Below, one piece after another: positions 43,431-51,683 of a stretch of DNA of 64,000 nt. The DNA is taken from the NCBI GenBank assembly GCA_965224045.1, contig CBDCYD010000016.1, positions 1,116,001-1,180,000 of the forward strand. The letters are read 5' to 3'. A program made the translations under genes and the position numbers. The DNA comes from Tectiglobus sp965224045. Lineage in GTDB: Bacteria; Pseudomonadota; Alphaproteobacteria; Rhizobiales; Hyphomicrobiaceae. The notes beneath the pieces are model-generated. The model made no database searches. It was not told the origin of the DNA and saw only the letters and a list, made by a program, of their open reading frames with translations. The number at the start of each line of letters is the position of its first letter. Within the stretch, counting starts at the first letter, position 1.

Positions 43431-44135
43431 CTAAACGCCGAGATAGCGATGCTGGATGTCTTCTGCGGCGCGCAGTTCATCCGAGCCGCCCGACCACACG
43501 ACCTGGCCCTTTTCCAGAACATAATGGCGGTCGGCCAATCTCAGCAGATCGGCGATGTTCTTGTCGACGACGAGGATCGAGAGACCTTCACCGCGGATGC
43601 GTTCGAGACAGGCCCAAATCTCGTTGCGGATCAGCGGGGCAAGTCCTTCGGTTGCTTCATCGAGGATCAGGAGTTTGGGGTTGGTCATCAGGGCGCGGCC
43701 AATCGCCAGCATTTGTTGCTCGCCACCGGACAGGAGGTTTCCCATCGAGGATCGGCGACTTGCGAGTTCCGGGAACATTTCAAAGACACGGTCCGTTGTC
43801 CACGGCGCTGCGCGCCTGCGCCGGTTGGCAGCGGTTGCAACAAGGTTTTCCATGACGCTCAGATTGGGAAAGACCTGTCGGCCTTCCGGAACCAGGCCAA
43901 TGCCGCGTTGGGCAATGCGATAGGGCGCTTCGCCGGTAATGTCGGCATCTTCGAAGCGGACGTCGCCGCCGGCCGGCCGCAGGATACCCATGATCGACTT
44001 GATTGTGGTTGTCTTGCCCATGCCATTGCGGCCGATGAGGGAGACAACTTCGCCTGCCTCGACGGCAAGTGAGACACCGAATAGGACCTGACTGAAACCA
44101 TAGGACGCTTCCAGACGTTCGACGTTCAGCATCAC
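43431..44135 (-). CDS. livF: Branched-chain amino acid-type ABC transporter ATP-binding protein (LivF)
   Basis: This 234-residue ATPase has Walker A G-R-N-G-M-G-K-T-T near residue 36, signature L-L-S-G-G-E-Q-Q-M-L and Walker B L-L-I-L-D-E-A-T-E-G-L. It is the second ATPase of a HAAT (hydrophobic amino acid uptake) transporter whose five genes run leftward: binding protein, LivH, LivM, LivG, LivF. Its start overlaps the livG stop by 4 bp. The E-A-T-E-G-L instead of the usual E-P form is normal for LivF. The cargo depends on the binding protein and could be an amino acid, amide or aromatic acid. Confidence 0.92.
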   Translation of the reverse strand: MMLNVERLEASYGFSQVLFGVSLAVEAGEVVSLIGRNGMGKTTTIKSIMGILRPAGGDVRFEDADITGEAPYRIAQRGIGLVPEGRQVFPNLSVMENLVATAANRRRRAAPWTTDRVFEMFPELASRRSSMGNLLSGGEQQMLAIGRALMTNPKLLILDEATEGLAPLIRNEIWACLERIRGEGLSILVVDKNIADLLRLADRHYVLEKGQVVWSGGSDELRAAEDIQHRYLGV

Positions 44136-44893
44136 GCAGCCTCCCCCAGGTAGGCGCGGATAACGTCCGGGTTGCGGCGGACCTCTTCGGGGGCGCCGGT
44201 GGCGATGACGCGTCCGTAGACGAGCACGGTGATGCGGTCTGCGAGAGCGAAGACCGCGTCCATGTCGTGTTCGACGAGCAGCATGGTCTTGCCGCGCAGG
44301 CTCTTGAGCGTCGCGACCATACGCGCCGATTCCTCGCTGCTCATACCAGCCATTGGTTCGTCGAGCAGGAGCATTTCCGGTTCGGAGCCGAGTGCCATCG
44401 CGATTTCAAGCTGGCGACGCTCGCCGTGGGAAAGGTCTGCGGCGCGGCGGTGGGCGCGGTCGTCGAGACCGACAATGGCAAGCTTCTCCATCGCCGGCGC
44501 GCGAAGGCTTGAAGCGTTGCGTGCAGGCGACCAGAACCGGAATGAATGACCATCCCGGGCCTGGTGCGCAAGGGCGACGTTGTCGATCACACTCATGTCC
44601 ATGAAAACGGACGTGATCTGGAATGAACGTGCCATACCGACATGCGCGCGGCGATGGGCCGGCTGGTGCGTGATGTCGAGGCCCTTGAAGAGAATGCGGC
44701 CGGCGTCGGGCTTCAGCAGACCCGAGAGCTGCGAGATCAATGTCGTCTTGCCAGCGCCGTTGGGGCCGATAATGGCATGAGTCTCGCCGGTCAATATGTC
44801 GAGCGAAACGTTGTCGGTCGCAGTTACGCCGCCAAACGCCTTTTGCAGGCCGTGGATGGTGAGCAGAGCGTTATCGGTGTTGAGAGAAGTCAT
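44132..44893 (-). CDS. livG: Branched-chain amino acid-type ABC transporter ATP-binding protein (LivG)
   Basis: This 253-residue ATPase has Walker A G-P-N-G-A-G-K-T-T near residue 42, signature L-S-H-G-E-R-R-Q-L-E and Walker B M-L-L-L-D-E-P-M-A-G-M. The LivG-type insert between Walker A and the signature is present. I chose the ATG at 44893; it overlaps the livM stop by 4 bp, which is the standard arrangement for this operon. The frame stays open well upstream inside livM but that stretch is Arg/His-rich and non-homologous. It pairs with LivF as the ATPase dimer of the transporter. Confidence 0.92.
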   Translation of the reverse strand: MTSLNTDNALLTIHGLQKAFGGVTATDNVSLDILTGETHAIIGPNGAGKTTLISQLSGLLKPDAGRILFKGLDITHQPAHRRAHVGMARSFQITSVFMDMSVIDNVALAHQARDGHSFRFWSPARNASSLRAPAMEKLAIVGLDDRAHRRAADLSHGERRQLEIAMALGSEPEMLLLDEPMAGMSSEESARMVATLKSLRGKTMLLVEHDMDAVFALADRITVLVYGRVIATGAPEEVRRNPDVIRAYLGEAA

Positions 44894-45924
44894 CGCCTCG
44901 CCACCGTCCAACGACTGAGAAAACCGCTCAGTCCGCCTTTCATGAAGATGACTGCCAAGATGAGCAGCATACCGAACGGCAGGTGCCAGTAGACGGAAAA
45001 CCCGGAGAGCACCTCCTCTAGCAGAAGGAAGACGGCGGCGCCGAGAAGCGGGCCGAAGAGATAGGCGGAGCCACCCAGAATGACCATGAACATCAACTCG
45101 CCCGAGCGCGTCCAATCCATCATTTCGGGCGAGATGAACGTCGTGAAGTTGCCAAGCAGTGCGCCGGCGTAGCCGCAGATTGCGCCCGAGATGACATAAG
45201 CGGTGAGTTTGTAGATGTATGGATTGATGCCCAGTGCACGAATGCGCTCTTCGTTCTGTTTGGCGCCCTGGAGCACCATGCCGAAACGGGAATGGACGAT
45301 GCGATGAACGATATAAAGGGTGATCATGAGAGAGACCACGCAAAAGCCATACAGGGACAGTGGGTCATCGAAACTGAGCAACGGGAACTCCGATCGCGTG
45401 TCGATGGTCAGGCCGTCGTCGCCGCCGTAGGTCTCCAGGGAGACAATCGCGAAGAACACCATCTGGCCGAAGGCCATTGTGATCATGATGAAATGAACGC
45501 CCCGGGTTCTGAGTGAGATGGCACCGGTAACCAAGGCGAACAACATTGCAACAACGATGGCCAGGGTGAAGTGCCAAAATCCGTTGTGGGAGGCAATGCT
45601 CTCGAAGCCGCCGTAAAGAGCATGATAGGAGGGGATGCCGACTGCGTATGCGCCAAGGCCGATGAAGGCTGCGTGGCCAAACGATACCATGCCGCCGTAG
45701 CCGAGAACGAGGTTGAGACTGACGGCCGCCATTGAAAGAATGACGAGGCGGGTTGCGATGTCGAGCCAGAATTTCTGGCCGAGCATGAAGGCGGCCGGAG
45801 GCACCACGACCAACGCCAGTAGAATGCACAGAGAGACGATGCGCTGGCCATCCCACCGCGTGCCTTGATCGGGATGCTGCCAAACCGGCCGGCTGCGTTC
45901 TACGGCTGTCGTGGTTTCGTTCAT
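44890..45924 (-). CDS. livM: Branched-chain amino acid-type ABC transporter permease (LivM)
   Basis: This 344-residue permease has several hydrophobic segments and the LivM motif G-Y-G-G-M-V-S-F-G-H-A-A-F-I-G-L-G-A near residue 87. The cytoplasmic E-E-R-I-R-A-L-G-I-N-P near 235 matches the EAA-type coupling loop. A hydrophilic 35-residue N-terminus precedes the first helix. Start ATG 45924 lies only 4 bp from the livH stop. With LivH it forms the membrane channel of the importer. No mutation is evident. Confidence 0.92.
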   Translation of the reverse strand: MNETTTAVERSRPVWQHPDQGTRWDGQRIVSLCILLALVVVPPAAFMLGQKFWLDIATRLVILSMAAVSLNLVLGYGGMVSFGHAAFIGLGAYAVGIPSYHALYGGFESIASHNGFWHFTLAIVVAMLFALVTGAISLRTRGVHFIMITMAFGQMVFFAIVSLETYGGDDGLTIDTRSEFPLLSFDDPLSLYGFCVVSLMITLYIVHRIVHSRFGMVLQGAKQNEERIRALGINPYIYKLTAYVISGAICGYAGALLGNFTTFISPEMMDWTRSGELMFMVILGGSAYLFGPLLGAAVFLLLEEVLSGFSVYWHLPFGMLLILAVIFMKGGLSGFLSRWTVARR

Positions 45925-45928
45925 ACGC

Positions 45929-46852
45929 TCACCGTGTTTTGGGAGGGAACAGGCCCTGTGGGCGCACCGCGAGAATAGCAGCCATGAGGATGTAAATGAG
46001 CATCGCGGCCACGGCCGGTGCCGCAGTCTCAGCAAAGGCCGGCGGCATGGCAAGCTTAAAGAGGTCGTCGAGATAGGATCGACCGAGTGTGTCGATAAGG
46101 CCGATCAAAACGGCGGCGACGAATGCGCCCTTCATCGAGCCGATGCCGCCGACGATGATCACCACGAAGGCGGTGATTATGATTTCGTTGCCCATGCCGA
46201 TGGAGGCTTCGGTGATTGGTGAAATGAGCATGCCGGCGAGACCGGCGAGCGTTGCGCCAAGGGCGAAGACGCCGGCGAACAGCGTACTGATGTCGATGCC
46301 GAGCGCACCGACCATCGTGCGGTTCGAAGCGCCGGCGCGGATCAGCATGCCGAGTCTGGTGTGGCTGACCAAAAAGTAGAGTCCGGCCACAATCAGCAGG
46401 CCGGTACCGATAATGAGGAGGCGGAAGGTCGGGAATGTTACGTCGCCGGCAAGGGTGATCTGTCCATCAAGCCATTTGGGCAGCGGAACGGCTATGCCTT
46501 CCGGGCCCCAGATCAGTTGTACGAGCGTGTCGAAGCACAAGATCAGGCCGAACGTCGCGAGCACGTGATCGAGGTGATCGCGCGGATAAAGGTGGCGGAT
46601 GACGGCTGCTTCGATCAGAAACCCGACGATCGCGGTTGCGGGTAGTGCCAGGACGACAGCCAAAAGAAAGGAGCCGGTCCAGAATGTCAGGCTGGCGCAG
46701 ATGAAGGCACCGATCATGTACAGGGAGCCGTGCGCCAGGTTGACAAAGTCCATAATGCCGAACGTCAGCGTCAGGCCGGAGGCGAGTAGGAACAGCAGCA
46801 CGCCTAGCTGCAGCCCGTTGAGCAATTGAACGACAAGGAGGGTGGTATCCAT
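45929..46852 (-). CDS. livH: Branched-chain amino acid-type ABC transporter permease (LivH)
   Basis: This 307-residue permease begins with a long hydrophobic segment, L-L-V-V-Q-L-L-N-G-L-Q-L-G-V-L, and the hallmark F-G-I-M-D-F-V-N-L-A-H-G-S-L-Y-M near residue 33. The coupling loop R-A-G-A-S-N-R-T-M-V-G-A-L-G-I is near 185, and G-G-I-G-S-M-K-G-A-F near 235. Start ATG 46852 is chosen; it follows an aaggaggg-like site on the reverse strand. The gene is separated from the binding-protein gene by 118 bp that hold a hairpin. Confidence 0.92.
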   Translation of the reverse strand: MDTTLLVVQLLNGLQLGVLLFLLASGLTLTFGIMDFVNLAHGSLYMIGAFICASLTFWTGSFLLAVVLALPATAIVGFLIEAAVIRHLYPRDHLDHVLATFGLILCFDTLVQLIWGPEGIAVPLPKWLDGQITLAGDVTFPTFRLLIIGTGLLIVAGLYFLVSHTRLGMLIRAGASNRTMVGALGIDISTLFAGVFALGATLAGLAGMLISPITEASIGMGNEIIITAFVVIIVGGIGSMKGAFVAAVLIGLIDTLGRSYLDDLFKLAMPPAFAETAAPAVAAMLIYILMAAILAVRPQGLFPPKTR

Positions 46853-46895
46853 ATCACGCAGGCGTTGGCTCGTTTTGGGACCAGCCAAAAATGCA

Positions 46896-46928
46896 GCCTC
46901 GCCGCCGGGCCACCCCGGGGGGCGAGGC
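46896..46928 (-). terminator. Intra-operon hairpin after the binding-protein gene
   Basis: 8-bp arms (gcctcgcc at 46896-46903 and ggcgaggc at 46921-46928) flank a GC-rich loop. The hairpin is between the binding-protein stop and livH. Such partial terminators or RNA-stabilising stems commonly raise binding-protein expression relative to the membrane parts in ABC importers. Confidence 0.5.
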
Positions 46929-46970
46929 GTGCTGTTTGCTTGGCGTGCGCCGATCTAGCGCGACACAGCC

Positions 46971-48161
46971 TTATTGGCTGTGCTTGCATTCTTTGGCGTA
47001 GACGTCCTGGTGGTTCTCGTAGACCGTCTTGACGATCTTGGTGGTCCACACCCCATCAGAATCCTTGACGACCTTGCGCAGGTAGAAGTTTTGGATCGGC
47101 ATGTGATTGTTGCCGTAGCTGTACTTGCCCCGGACTGAGTTGTAATTCGCCGCCTTCATGGCCTTGCGCATGGCATCCATCTTGGATGTATCTCCATTGA
47201 CCGCGTCGACGGCTGACTTGATCAACATGATCGAGTCGTAAGATTGCGCGGCGTAGAAAGACGGATAGCGACCGTATTTCTTTTTGAAATCACCAACGAA
47301 CTTCTTGTTCGCCGCGTTGTCGAGGTCCGGGCCCCAATGCTGGGTATTCTCGGAGCCGAGGACGCCTTCGAGCTTGGCGGCCTGCAGCTTGGGAAGCGAG
47401 ATAGAGTCGACCGTGAACGAGGTGTAGAGAGGAAGCTTGCCCTGCAAACCGGCCTGCTGATACTGCTTGATGAAAGCACCACCGGCCTTGCCTGGGTAAA
47501 ATACCCAGAGTGCTTCGGCGCCTGAGGCTTTGGCTTTTGCCAGCTCTGCCGAAAAGTCGAGCTGTGCGTCTTTGCCCCACTTCGTGAAGTCGGTGCCGAG
47601 GATCTTGCCTTTGAAGGTGCGCTTCACTCCGGCAACCATGTTCTTGCCGGCGGCATAGTTCGGAGCCATGACGTAGATCGACTTGACGCCCTTCTGGTTG
47701 AGCACTTCACCCATTGCCATCGGCGTCTGGTCGTTTTGCCAGGAGGCCGAGAAGAAGTTCTTGTGGCAAAGCTTGCCCGCTATAGGTGAAGGTCCGGCGT
47801 TCGATGAAATCAGGAACTTGCCGGCATCGAGTACGGACTTTCGCGAGGCGAGCAACACGTGCGACCAGATGAAACCGGCCACGAAGTCTACATTGTCCTG
47901 TTTGACGAGCTTGTCTGCTTTCTGCTTGCCGATTTCAGGCTTGAAGCCGTCGTCTTCGAAAATGATCTCGACCGGTTTACCACCCATCTTCCCGCCAATG
48001 TGCTCGACAGCAAGATTGACCGCGTCGCGCATGTCGTTGCCGATGACGGCTGCGCCTGTCGTCAGCGTCGTAACAAAGCCGATCTTGATCTTGTCGGCAG
48101 CGAACGCAGGCGTGGCGACCAACGCCATGCCGGCCAGTAGTACACCTAGTGTGGTCTTCAC
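46971..48161 (-). CDS. Branched-chain amino acid-type ABC transporter substrate-binding protein
   Basis: This 396-residue periplasmic binding protein begins at GTG 48161, after agggagggac, with a signal peptide of about 22 residues ending P-A-F-A-A. The type I fold shows I-G-F-V-T-T-L-T-T-G-A-A near residue 27, G-F-I-W-S-H-V-L-L near 105 and S-Y-D-S-I-M-L-I-K near 310. It delivers the cargo to LivHMGF. Relatives of this group often bind aromatic acids or amides rather than leucine; the ligand cannot be told by eye. A 280-bp gap separates it from the divergent CoA ligase gene, which could share the regulator. Confidence 0.9.
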   Translation of the reverse strand: MKTTLGVLLAGMALVATPAFAADKIKIGFVTTLTTGAAVIGNDMRDAVNLAVEHIGGKMGGKPVEIIFEDDGFKPEIGKQKADKLVKQDNVDFVAGFIWSHVLLASRKSVLDAGKFLISSNAGPSPIAGKLCHKNFFSASWQNDQTPMAMGEVLNQKGVKSIYVMAPNYAAGKNMVAGVKRTFKGKILGTDFTKWGKDAQLDFSAELAKAKASGAEALWVFYPGKAGGAFIKQYQQAGLQGKLPLYTSFTVDSISLPKLQAAKLEGVLGSENTQHWGPDLDNAANKKFVGDFKKKYGRYPSFYAAQSYDSIMLIKSAVDAVNGDTSKMDAMRKAMKAANYNSVRGKYSYGNNHMPIQNFYLRKVVKDSDGVWTTKIVKTVYENHQDVYAKECKHSQ

Positions 48162-48379
48162 GTTGTCCCTCCCTGGGGTCCGAGCGCCCCTGTCTTGTTG
48201 ACTGTTTGGCCCCGCGGCGAACGCTAGGAACACCCTGGGACCGGGGCGCGGAATTATGCAAGACTATCGCAGATGAGCCAAGAGGGGGTCGCGGGTCCCA
48301 TTGCCGCGCGGGTTGGCCGATGCGAGGATGTTGAGGATCTGCCCTGGGTGCGGTTGATTTCGCGTGGCTGGCGGTGTCT

Positions 48380-48409
48380 CATCCGTGGTCATCCGTGGTC
48401 ATCCGGGCG
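48380..48409. repeat. Three direct 10-bp repeats upstream of the CoA ligase
   Basis: Two perfect adjacent copies of catccgtggt (48380-48399) are followed by one imperfect copy (catccgggcg, 48400-48409). The 10-bp period equals about one helical turn. They sit 32 bp before the GTG start of the ligase gene, so they may be an operator or part of the leader. They could also be neutral. Confidence 0.5.
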
Positions 48410-48441
48410 TGGTCTGAATTTGCTATGGAGGTAGGGGCGCA

Positions 48442-49980
48442 GTGCAGGAAAACGGCAATGCCGCGGTCTATTTCGTTGATCGGCACGTGGCTGAAGGTCG
48501 CGGCGCCAAGGTGGCTTTCGCGCAAGGTGGGCGCGCCCTGACCTATGGCGCTTTGAAGAGCGAAAGCGACCGTATGGTCGATTTCTATCAACGCATCGGG
48601 ATTTCGCGCGAAAGCCGGGTCGCCATGCTGGTTCTCGATTGCCTGGAGTTTCCCGTCATTTTCTGGGGAAGTCTCAAGGCCGGCGTGATCCCGGTATGTC
48701 TCAACACTCTGCTTTCGACGGAGCAGTATCGCTACATCCTGGCGGACTGCCGGGCAAAAGTGCTGTTCGTTTCAGCGCCGCTGGTGGAGGTTGTCGCGCC
48801 CATTCTCGGCGGCCATCCGACGATAGAGCATGTGTTCGTCGTCGGCGGTGCGGTGAACGGGCGGCCTTCGTTTGAGGCAACCCTTGCTGATTGCGCAAGC
48901 GGCAAGCTCGTCAATGCGAGTAGCGATGAAACCGCATTCTGGCTTTATTCGTCAGGGTCCACCGGCATGCCGAAGGGGGTCATGCACGTCCATGAAAGTC
49001 TGAAGGGCACTGCGGATACCTATGGTCAGAAGGTGCTCGGCATACGCGAAGACGACGTCGTGTTTTCAGCCGCGAAGCTGTTTTTTGCCTACGGCCTCGG
49101 CAACGGCATGACGTTTCCGATGTCAGTTGGGGCAACGGCGGTGCTCTATCCGGGCCGCCCGACACCGGAGACTGTCGGCGAGGTTTTGGCAACGCACCGG
49201 CCGACGGTCTTTTTCGGCGTGCCAACGCTCTATGCCGCGATGCTGGCGGCAGCCGGCGGTCGCAAGCCGGAGGGGTGTGATCGTTTGCGATCGTGCGTGT
49301 CTGCCGGAGAAGCCCTCCCCCAGGACATCGGAGAGCGCTGGAAGGCACTCACGGGCATCGACATTCTCGACGGGGTCGGCTCCACCGAGATGTTGCATAT
49401 ATTTCTGTCGAACGGGCCCGGCAACGTTGAGTACGGGACGTCGGGCATCGCGGTGCCGGGTTATGACGTGCGCCTTGTCGACGAAGCCGGCGGTGATGTC
49501 GGGGATGACGAAGTCGGCGAACTCTACGTTAAAGGTTTGACGGCGGCCAGCGGATACTGGAACCAGCGTGGAAAATCCCGCTCAACCTTCGTCGGGGAAT
49601 GGACCCGCACGGGCGACAAGTACACGCGCAGGGCGGATGGGCGATACATCTACTGCGGGCGCACGGACGACATGTTCAAGGTCAGCGGAATCTGGGTGTC
49701 GCCGTTCGAGGTCGAGTCAGCGCTGATCACCCACGATGCCGTGCTCGAGGCTGCTGTCGTGCCGCGTGACGATGAAGAAGGTCTCGCCAAACCGATGGCG
49801 TTCGTTATCCTGAAGGATGGTGGCGCGGTTGGTGATCCAAGCGGCCTTTATGAAGAGCTTAAAGAACATGTGAAGCGCGAAATCGGACAATGGAAATATC
49901 CACGCTGGATCGAATTTGTCGACGACTTGCCAAAGACGGCAACAGGCAAGATTCAGCGGTTCAAGTTGCGTGACGCGTAG
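48442..49980 (+). CDS. Benzoate-CoA ligase family (aryl-CoA) acyl-activating enzyme
   Basis: This 512-residue ANL enzyme activates an aryl or related acid with ATP and CoA. The P-loop Y-S-S-G-S-T-G-M-P-K-G is at 169-179, A5-type L-D-G-V-G-S-T-E-M near 311 and the hinge Y-C-G-R-T-D-D-M-F-K-V near 405. The C-terminal lysine loop is T-G-K-I-Q-R-F-K. I chose GTG 48442, preceded by a strong ggaggtagg. With the following alpha/beta hydrolase it probably forms an operon for aryl-CoA formation. A divergent liv-type importer next door may carry its substrate. Confidence 0.88.
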   Translation: MQENGNAAVYFVDRHVAEGRGAKVAFAQGGRALTYGALKSESDRMVDFYQRIGISRESRVAMLVLDCLEFPVIFWGSLKAGVIPVCLNTLLSTEQYRYILADCRAKVLFVSAPLVEVVAPILGGHPTIEHVFVVGGAVNGRPSFEATLADCASGKLVNASSDETAFWLYSSGSTGMPKGVMHVHESLKGTADTYGQKVLGIREDDVVFSAAKLFFAYGLGNGMTFPMSVGATAVLYPGRPTPETVGEVLATHRPTVFFGVPTLYAAMLAAAGGRKPEGCDRLRSCVSAGEALPQDIGERWKALTGIDILDGVGSTEMLHIFLSNGPGNVEYGTSGIAVPGYDVRLVDEAGGDVGDDEVGELYVKGLTAASGYWNQRGKSRSTFVGEWTRTGDKYTRRADGRYIYCGRTDDMFKVSGIWVSPFEVESALITHDAVLEAAVVPRDDEEGLAKPMAFVILKDGGAVGDPSGLYEELKEHVKREIGQWKYPRWIEFVDDLPKTATGKIQRFKLRDA

Positions 49981-50018
49981 TCTGATCCGTATGCGGCGGT
50001 TGAACTGGGTAAACAGCA

Positions 50019-50840
50019 ATGAAATGGTTGTCCGGTCAGACAGGCACGATAGACATTGACGGCGTTTCACTGGAATGCCGCTGGCTTGGTCCTCAGCCTG
50101 GAGATGCGCCGACAATCGTGCTCCTGCACGAGGGGCTCGGTTGTGTCACGATGTGGCGCGATTTCCCAGATCGCCTGCAACAGGCGACGGGGTATGGCGT
50201 TTTTGTTTATTCACGTCAGGGCTACGGCGGGTCTGATCCTTGCAGCTTGCCGCGACCGATCGATTACATGGAACGCGAGGCTCGGACCGTTGTCCCGAAG
50301 GTGCTCGACGCCATTGGTTTTCAACGCGGCGTACTCTTCGGCCACAGTGACGGCGGGACGATCGCCGGGCTCCACCTCGGGTACGTTCTCGATCACCGTG
50401 TGCGCGGTCTTGTCTTGATGGCACCGCACTTTTTTGCCGAGGCAGGCCCATTGCAGACCATTCGTGACATTCGCGAGAGTTTCGAAACAACGGACTTGCG
50501 CGACAAGCTGGCACGACACCACGGAAAGAATGTTGATTGCGCGTTTTACGGCTGGGCGGATGCATGGCTCGACCCCGACTTTGCAAACTGGGATGTGTCC
50601 GATTGTATCGCCTACGCGCGCATTCCGATCGTCTTCATCCAGGGCACACGCGATGCCTACGGCACACGTGCTCAGGCTGACGTTGTCGAGAAGGAAAGCT
50701 ACGCGCCAGTCGAAGTTCACATGCTGGAAGAGTGCGGTCATGCTCCGCATCTCGAGCAGCCGGACCGGACATTGGCGATTGTGGCCGAGTTCTTGCGACG
50801 TCTCGACATTATCGACCGAAGAGATGCGTCAGTCGCATGA
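50019..50840 (+). CDS. Alpha/beta hydrolase
   Basis: This 273-residue alpha/beta hydrolase has an H-E-G-L-G oxyanion region near residue 31, the nucleophile elbow G-H-S-D-G-G near 108, and a catalytic His near the end in C-G-H-A-P-H-L-E-Q. The protein is cytosolic. It starts 38 bp after the CoA ligase stop and overlaps the DUF309 gene by 4 bp, so the three form an operon. It may hydrolyse an ester or thioester linked to the aryl-CoA made upstream, but substrate is open. Confidence 0.87.
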   Translation: MKWLSGQTGTIDIDGVSLECRWLGPQPGDAPTIVLLHEGLGCVTMWRDFPDRLQQATGYGVFVYSRQGYGGSDPCSLPRPIDYMEREARTVVPKVLDAIGFQRGVLFGHSDGGTIAGLHLGYVLDHRVRGLVLMAPHFFAEAGPLQTIRDIRESFETTDLRDKLARHHGKNVDCAFYGWADAWLDPDFANWDVSDCIAYARIPIVFIQGTRDAYGTRAQADVVEKESYAPVEVHMLEECGHAPHLEQPDRTLAIVAEFLRRLDIIDRRDASVA

Positions 50841-51322
50841 TCGATGACCATGGACCGAAAGTTGACGGTTGCTGGCCACTGCCTGCGTATGCCCACCGTC
50901 CTGGTGAGACGCAACGGCCAGTCGATAGTCCGGCGTTCGAAGTTGCTCGCCGGGCGCCCGCCAAATTCTCTATAGCGAACTGGCATGAAAACGAAGCCTA
51001 TCTCTACGGGTTCGTACTCTTCCGAGGTTGTTATTACTGGGAAGCGCACGAAGTCTGGGAAGCTGTCTGGCGGAGTTGTCGGCCGAATTCGCGCGAGCGC
51101 CATCTCGTACAAGGTTTGATTCAACTCGCAAATGGGGAACTCAAGGGAATGCTGGGGCGCGTGCAGGCGCAAACGCGTTTGCTTCGCCTTGCAGATGGCG
51201 CATTGCGCGAGGCGGTGCAAGGGCATGCGGGCTCGCCGGATGGCGGTGCGTTGTTGGGGGTGGATATCGCAGCGTTGCGGGCGGAACTGGCCAAGGTGCT
51301 GGGCGACTGTGACGGCACCTAA
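50837..51322 (+). CDS. DUF309 domain-containing protein
   Basis: This 161-residue protein carries the DUF309 signature Y-Y-W-E-A-H-E-V-W-E-A-V-W-R near residue 75, followed by the helical G-L-I-Q-L-A-N-G-E-L-K block. DUF309 proteins are small helical proteins of unknown function with conserved His and Glu. It starts at ATG 50837 inside the hydrolase stop. Conserved operonic coupling suggests the hydrolase and DUF309 protein act together, but no activity can be stated. It converges with the DksA/TraR gene. Confidence 0.85.
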   Translation: MIDDHGPKVDGCWPLPAYAHRPGETQRPVDSPAFEVARRAPAKFSIANWHENEAYLYGFVLFRGCYYWEAHEVWEAVWRSCRPNSRERHLVQGLIQLANGELKGMLGRVQAQTRLLRLADGALREAVQGHAGSPDGGALLGVDIAALRAELAKVLGDCDGT

Positions 51323-51338
51323 CCCTTCGTGCCGAACT

Positions 51339-51674
51339 TTACTTCGCGCAGTCGATGCAGGTTGGAACCGCCGGGTCCAAGTACAGTCTCTTTTCTGCGA
51401 TTTCCTCGCCGCACGTTATGCAATATCCGTAGTCACCTTCGTCGATGCGGATAAGGGCGGCCTTGACGCGCTGCAAATCGCGCTCGCGGCTGCGCTCTGC
51501 CGCTAATGCCATCTGCTGGTGCTGCAACGCGTCGATGCGCGATACGCGTCCGACACTGGATTGGTCGAGGGTCACGGCGGCACGGGCATCGCGTGACATG
51601 TCGCTTAAACTTTCGAGTTCTGCCTGGCGAGCGTGGAGCTGAGATTTGACGTCTTCGAGATTTCGGATCGCCAT
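51339..51674 (-). CDS. DksA/TraR-type C4 zinc-finger protein
   Basis: This 111-residue protein has an N-terminal helical coiled region and a C-terminal four-cysteine zinc finger, C-I-T-C then C-I-D-C in C-x2-C-x17-C-x2-C spacing, which is the DksA/TraR pattern. Family members bind RNA polymerase through its secondary channel and modulate initiation, often with ppGpp. At 111 residues it is shorter than DksA (about 150) and fits the shorter TraR/YbiI-like members. The acidic tip normally contacts the polymerase; D-E-G-D-Y-G is visible before the finger. It is 9 bp from the next minus-strand gene. Confidence 0.88.
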   Translation of the reverse strand: MAIRNLEDVKSQLHARQAELESLSDMSRDARAAVTLDQSSVGRVSRIDALQHQQMALAAERSRERDLQRVKAALIRIDEGDYGYCITCGEEIAEKRLYLDPAVPTCIDCAK

Positions 51675-51683
51675 TTGTGCACC

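Noticed and set aside
44894..45343. Long extension of livG into livM
   Set aside because: The 150 added residues are Arg/His-rich, out of frame with livM, and the ATG at 44893 makes the usual 4-bp overlap.
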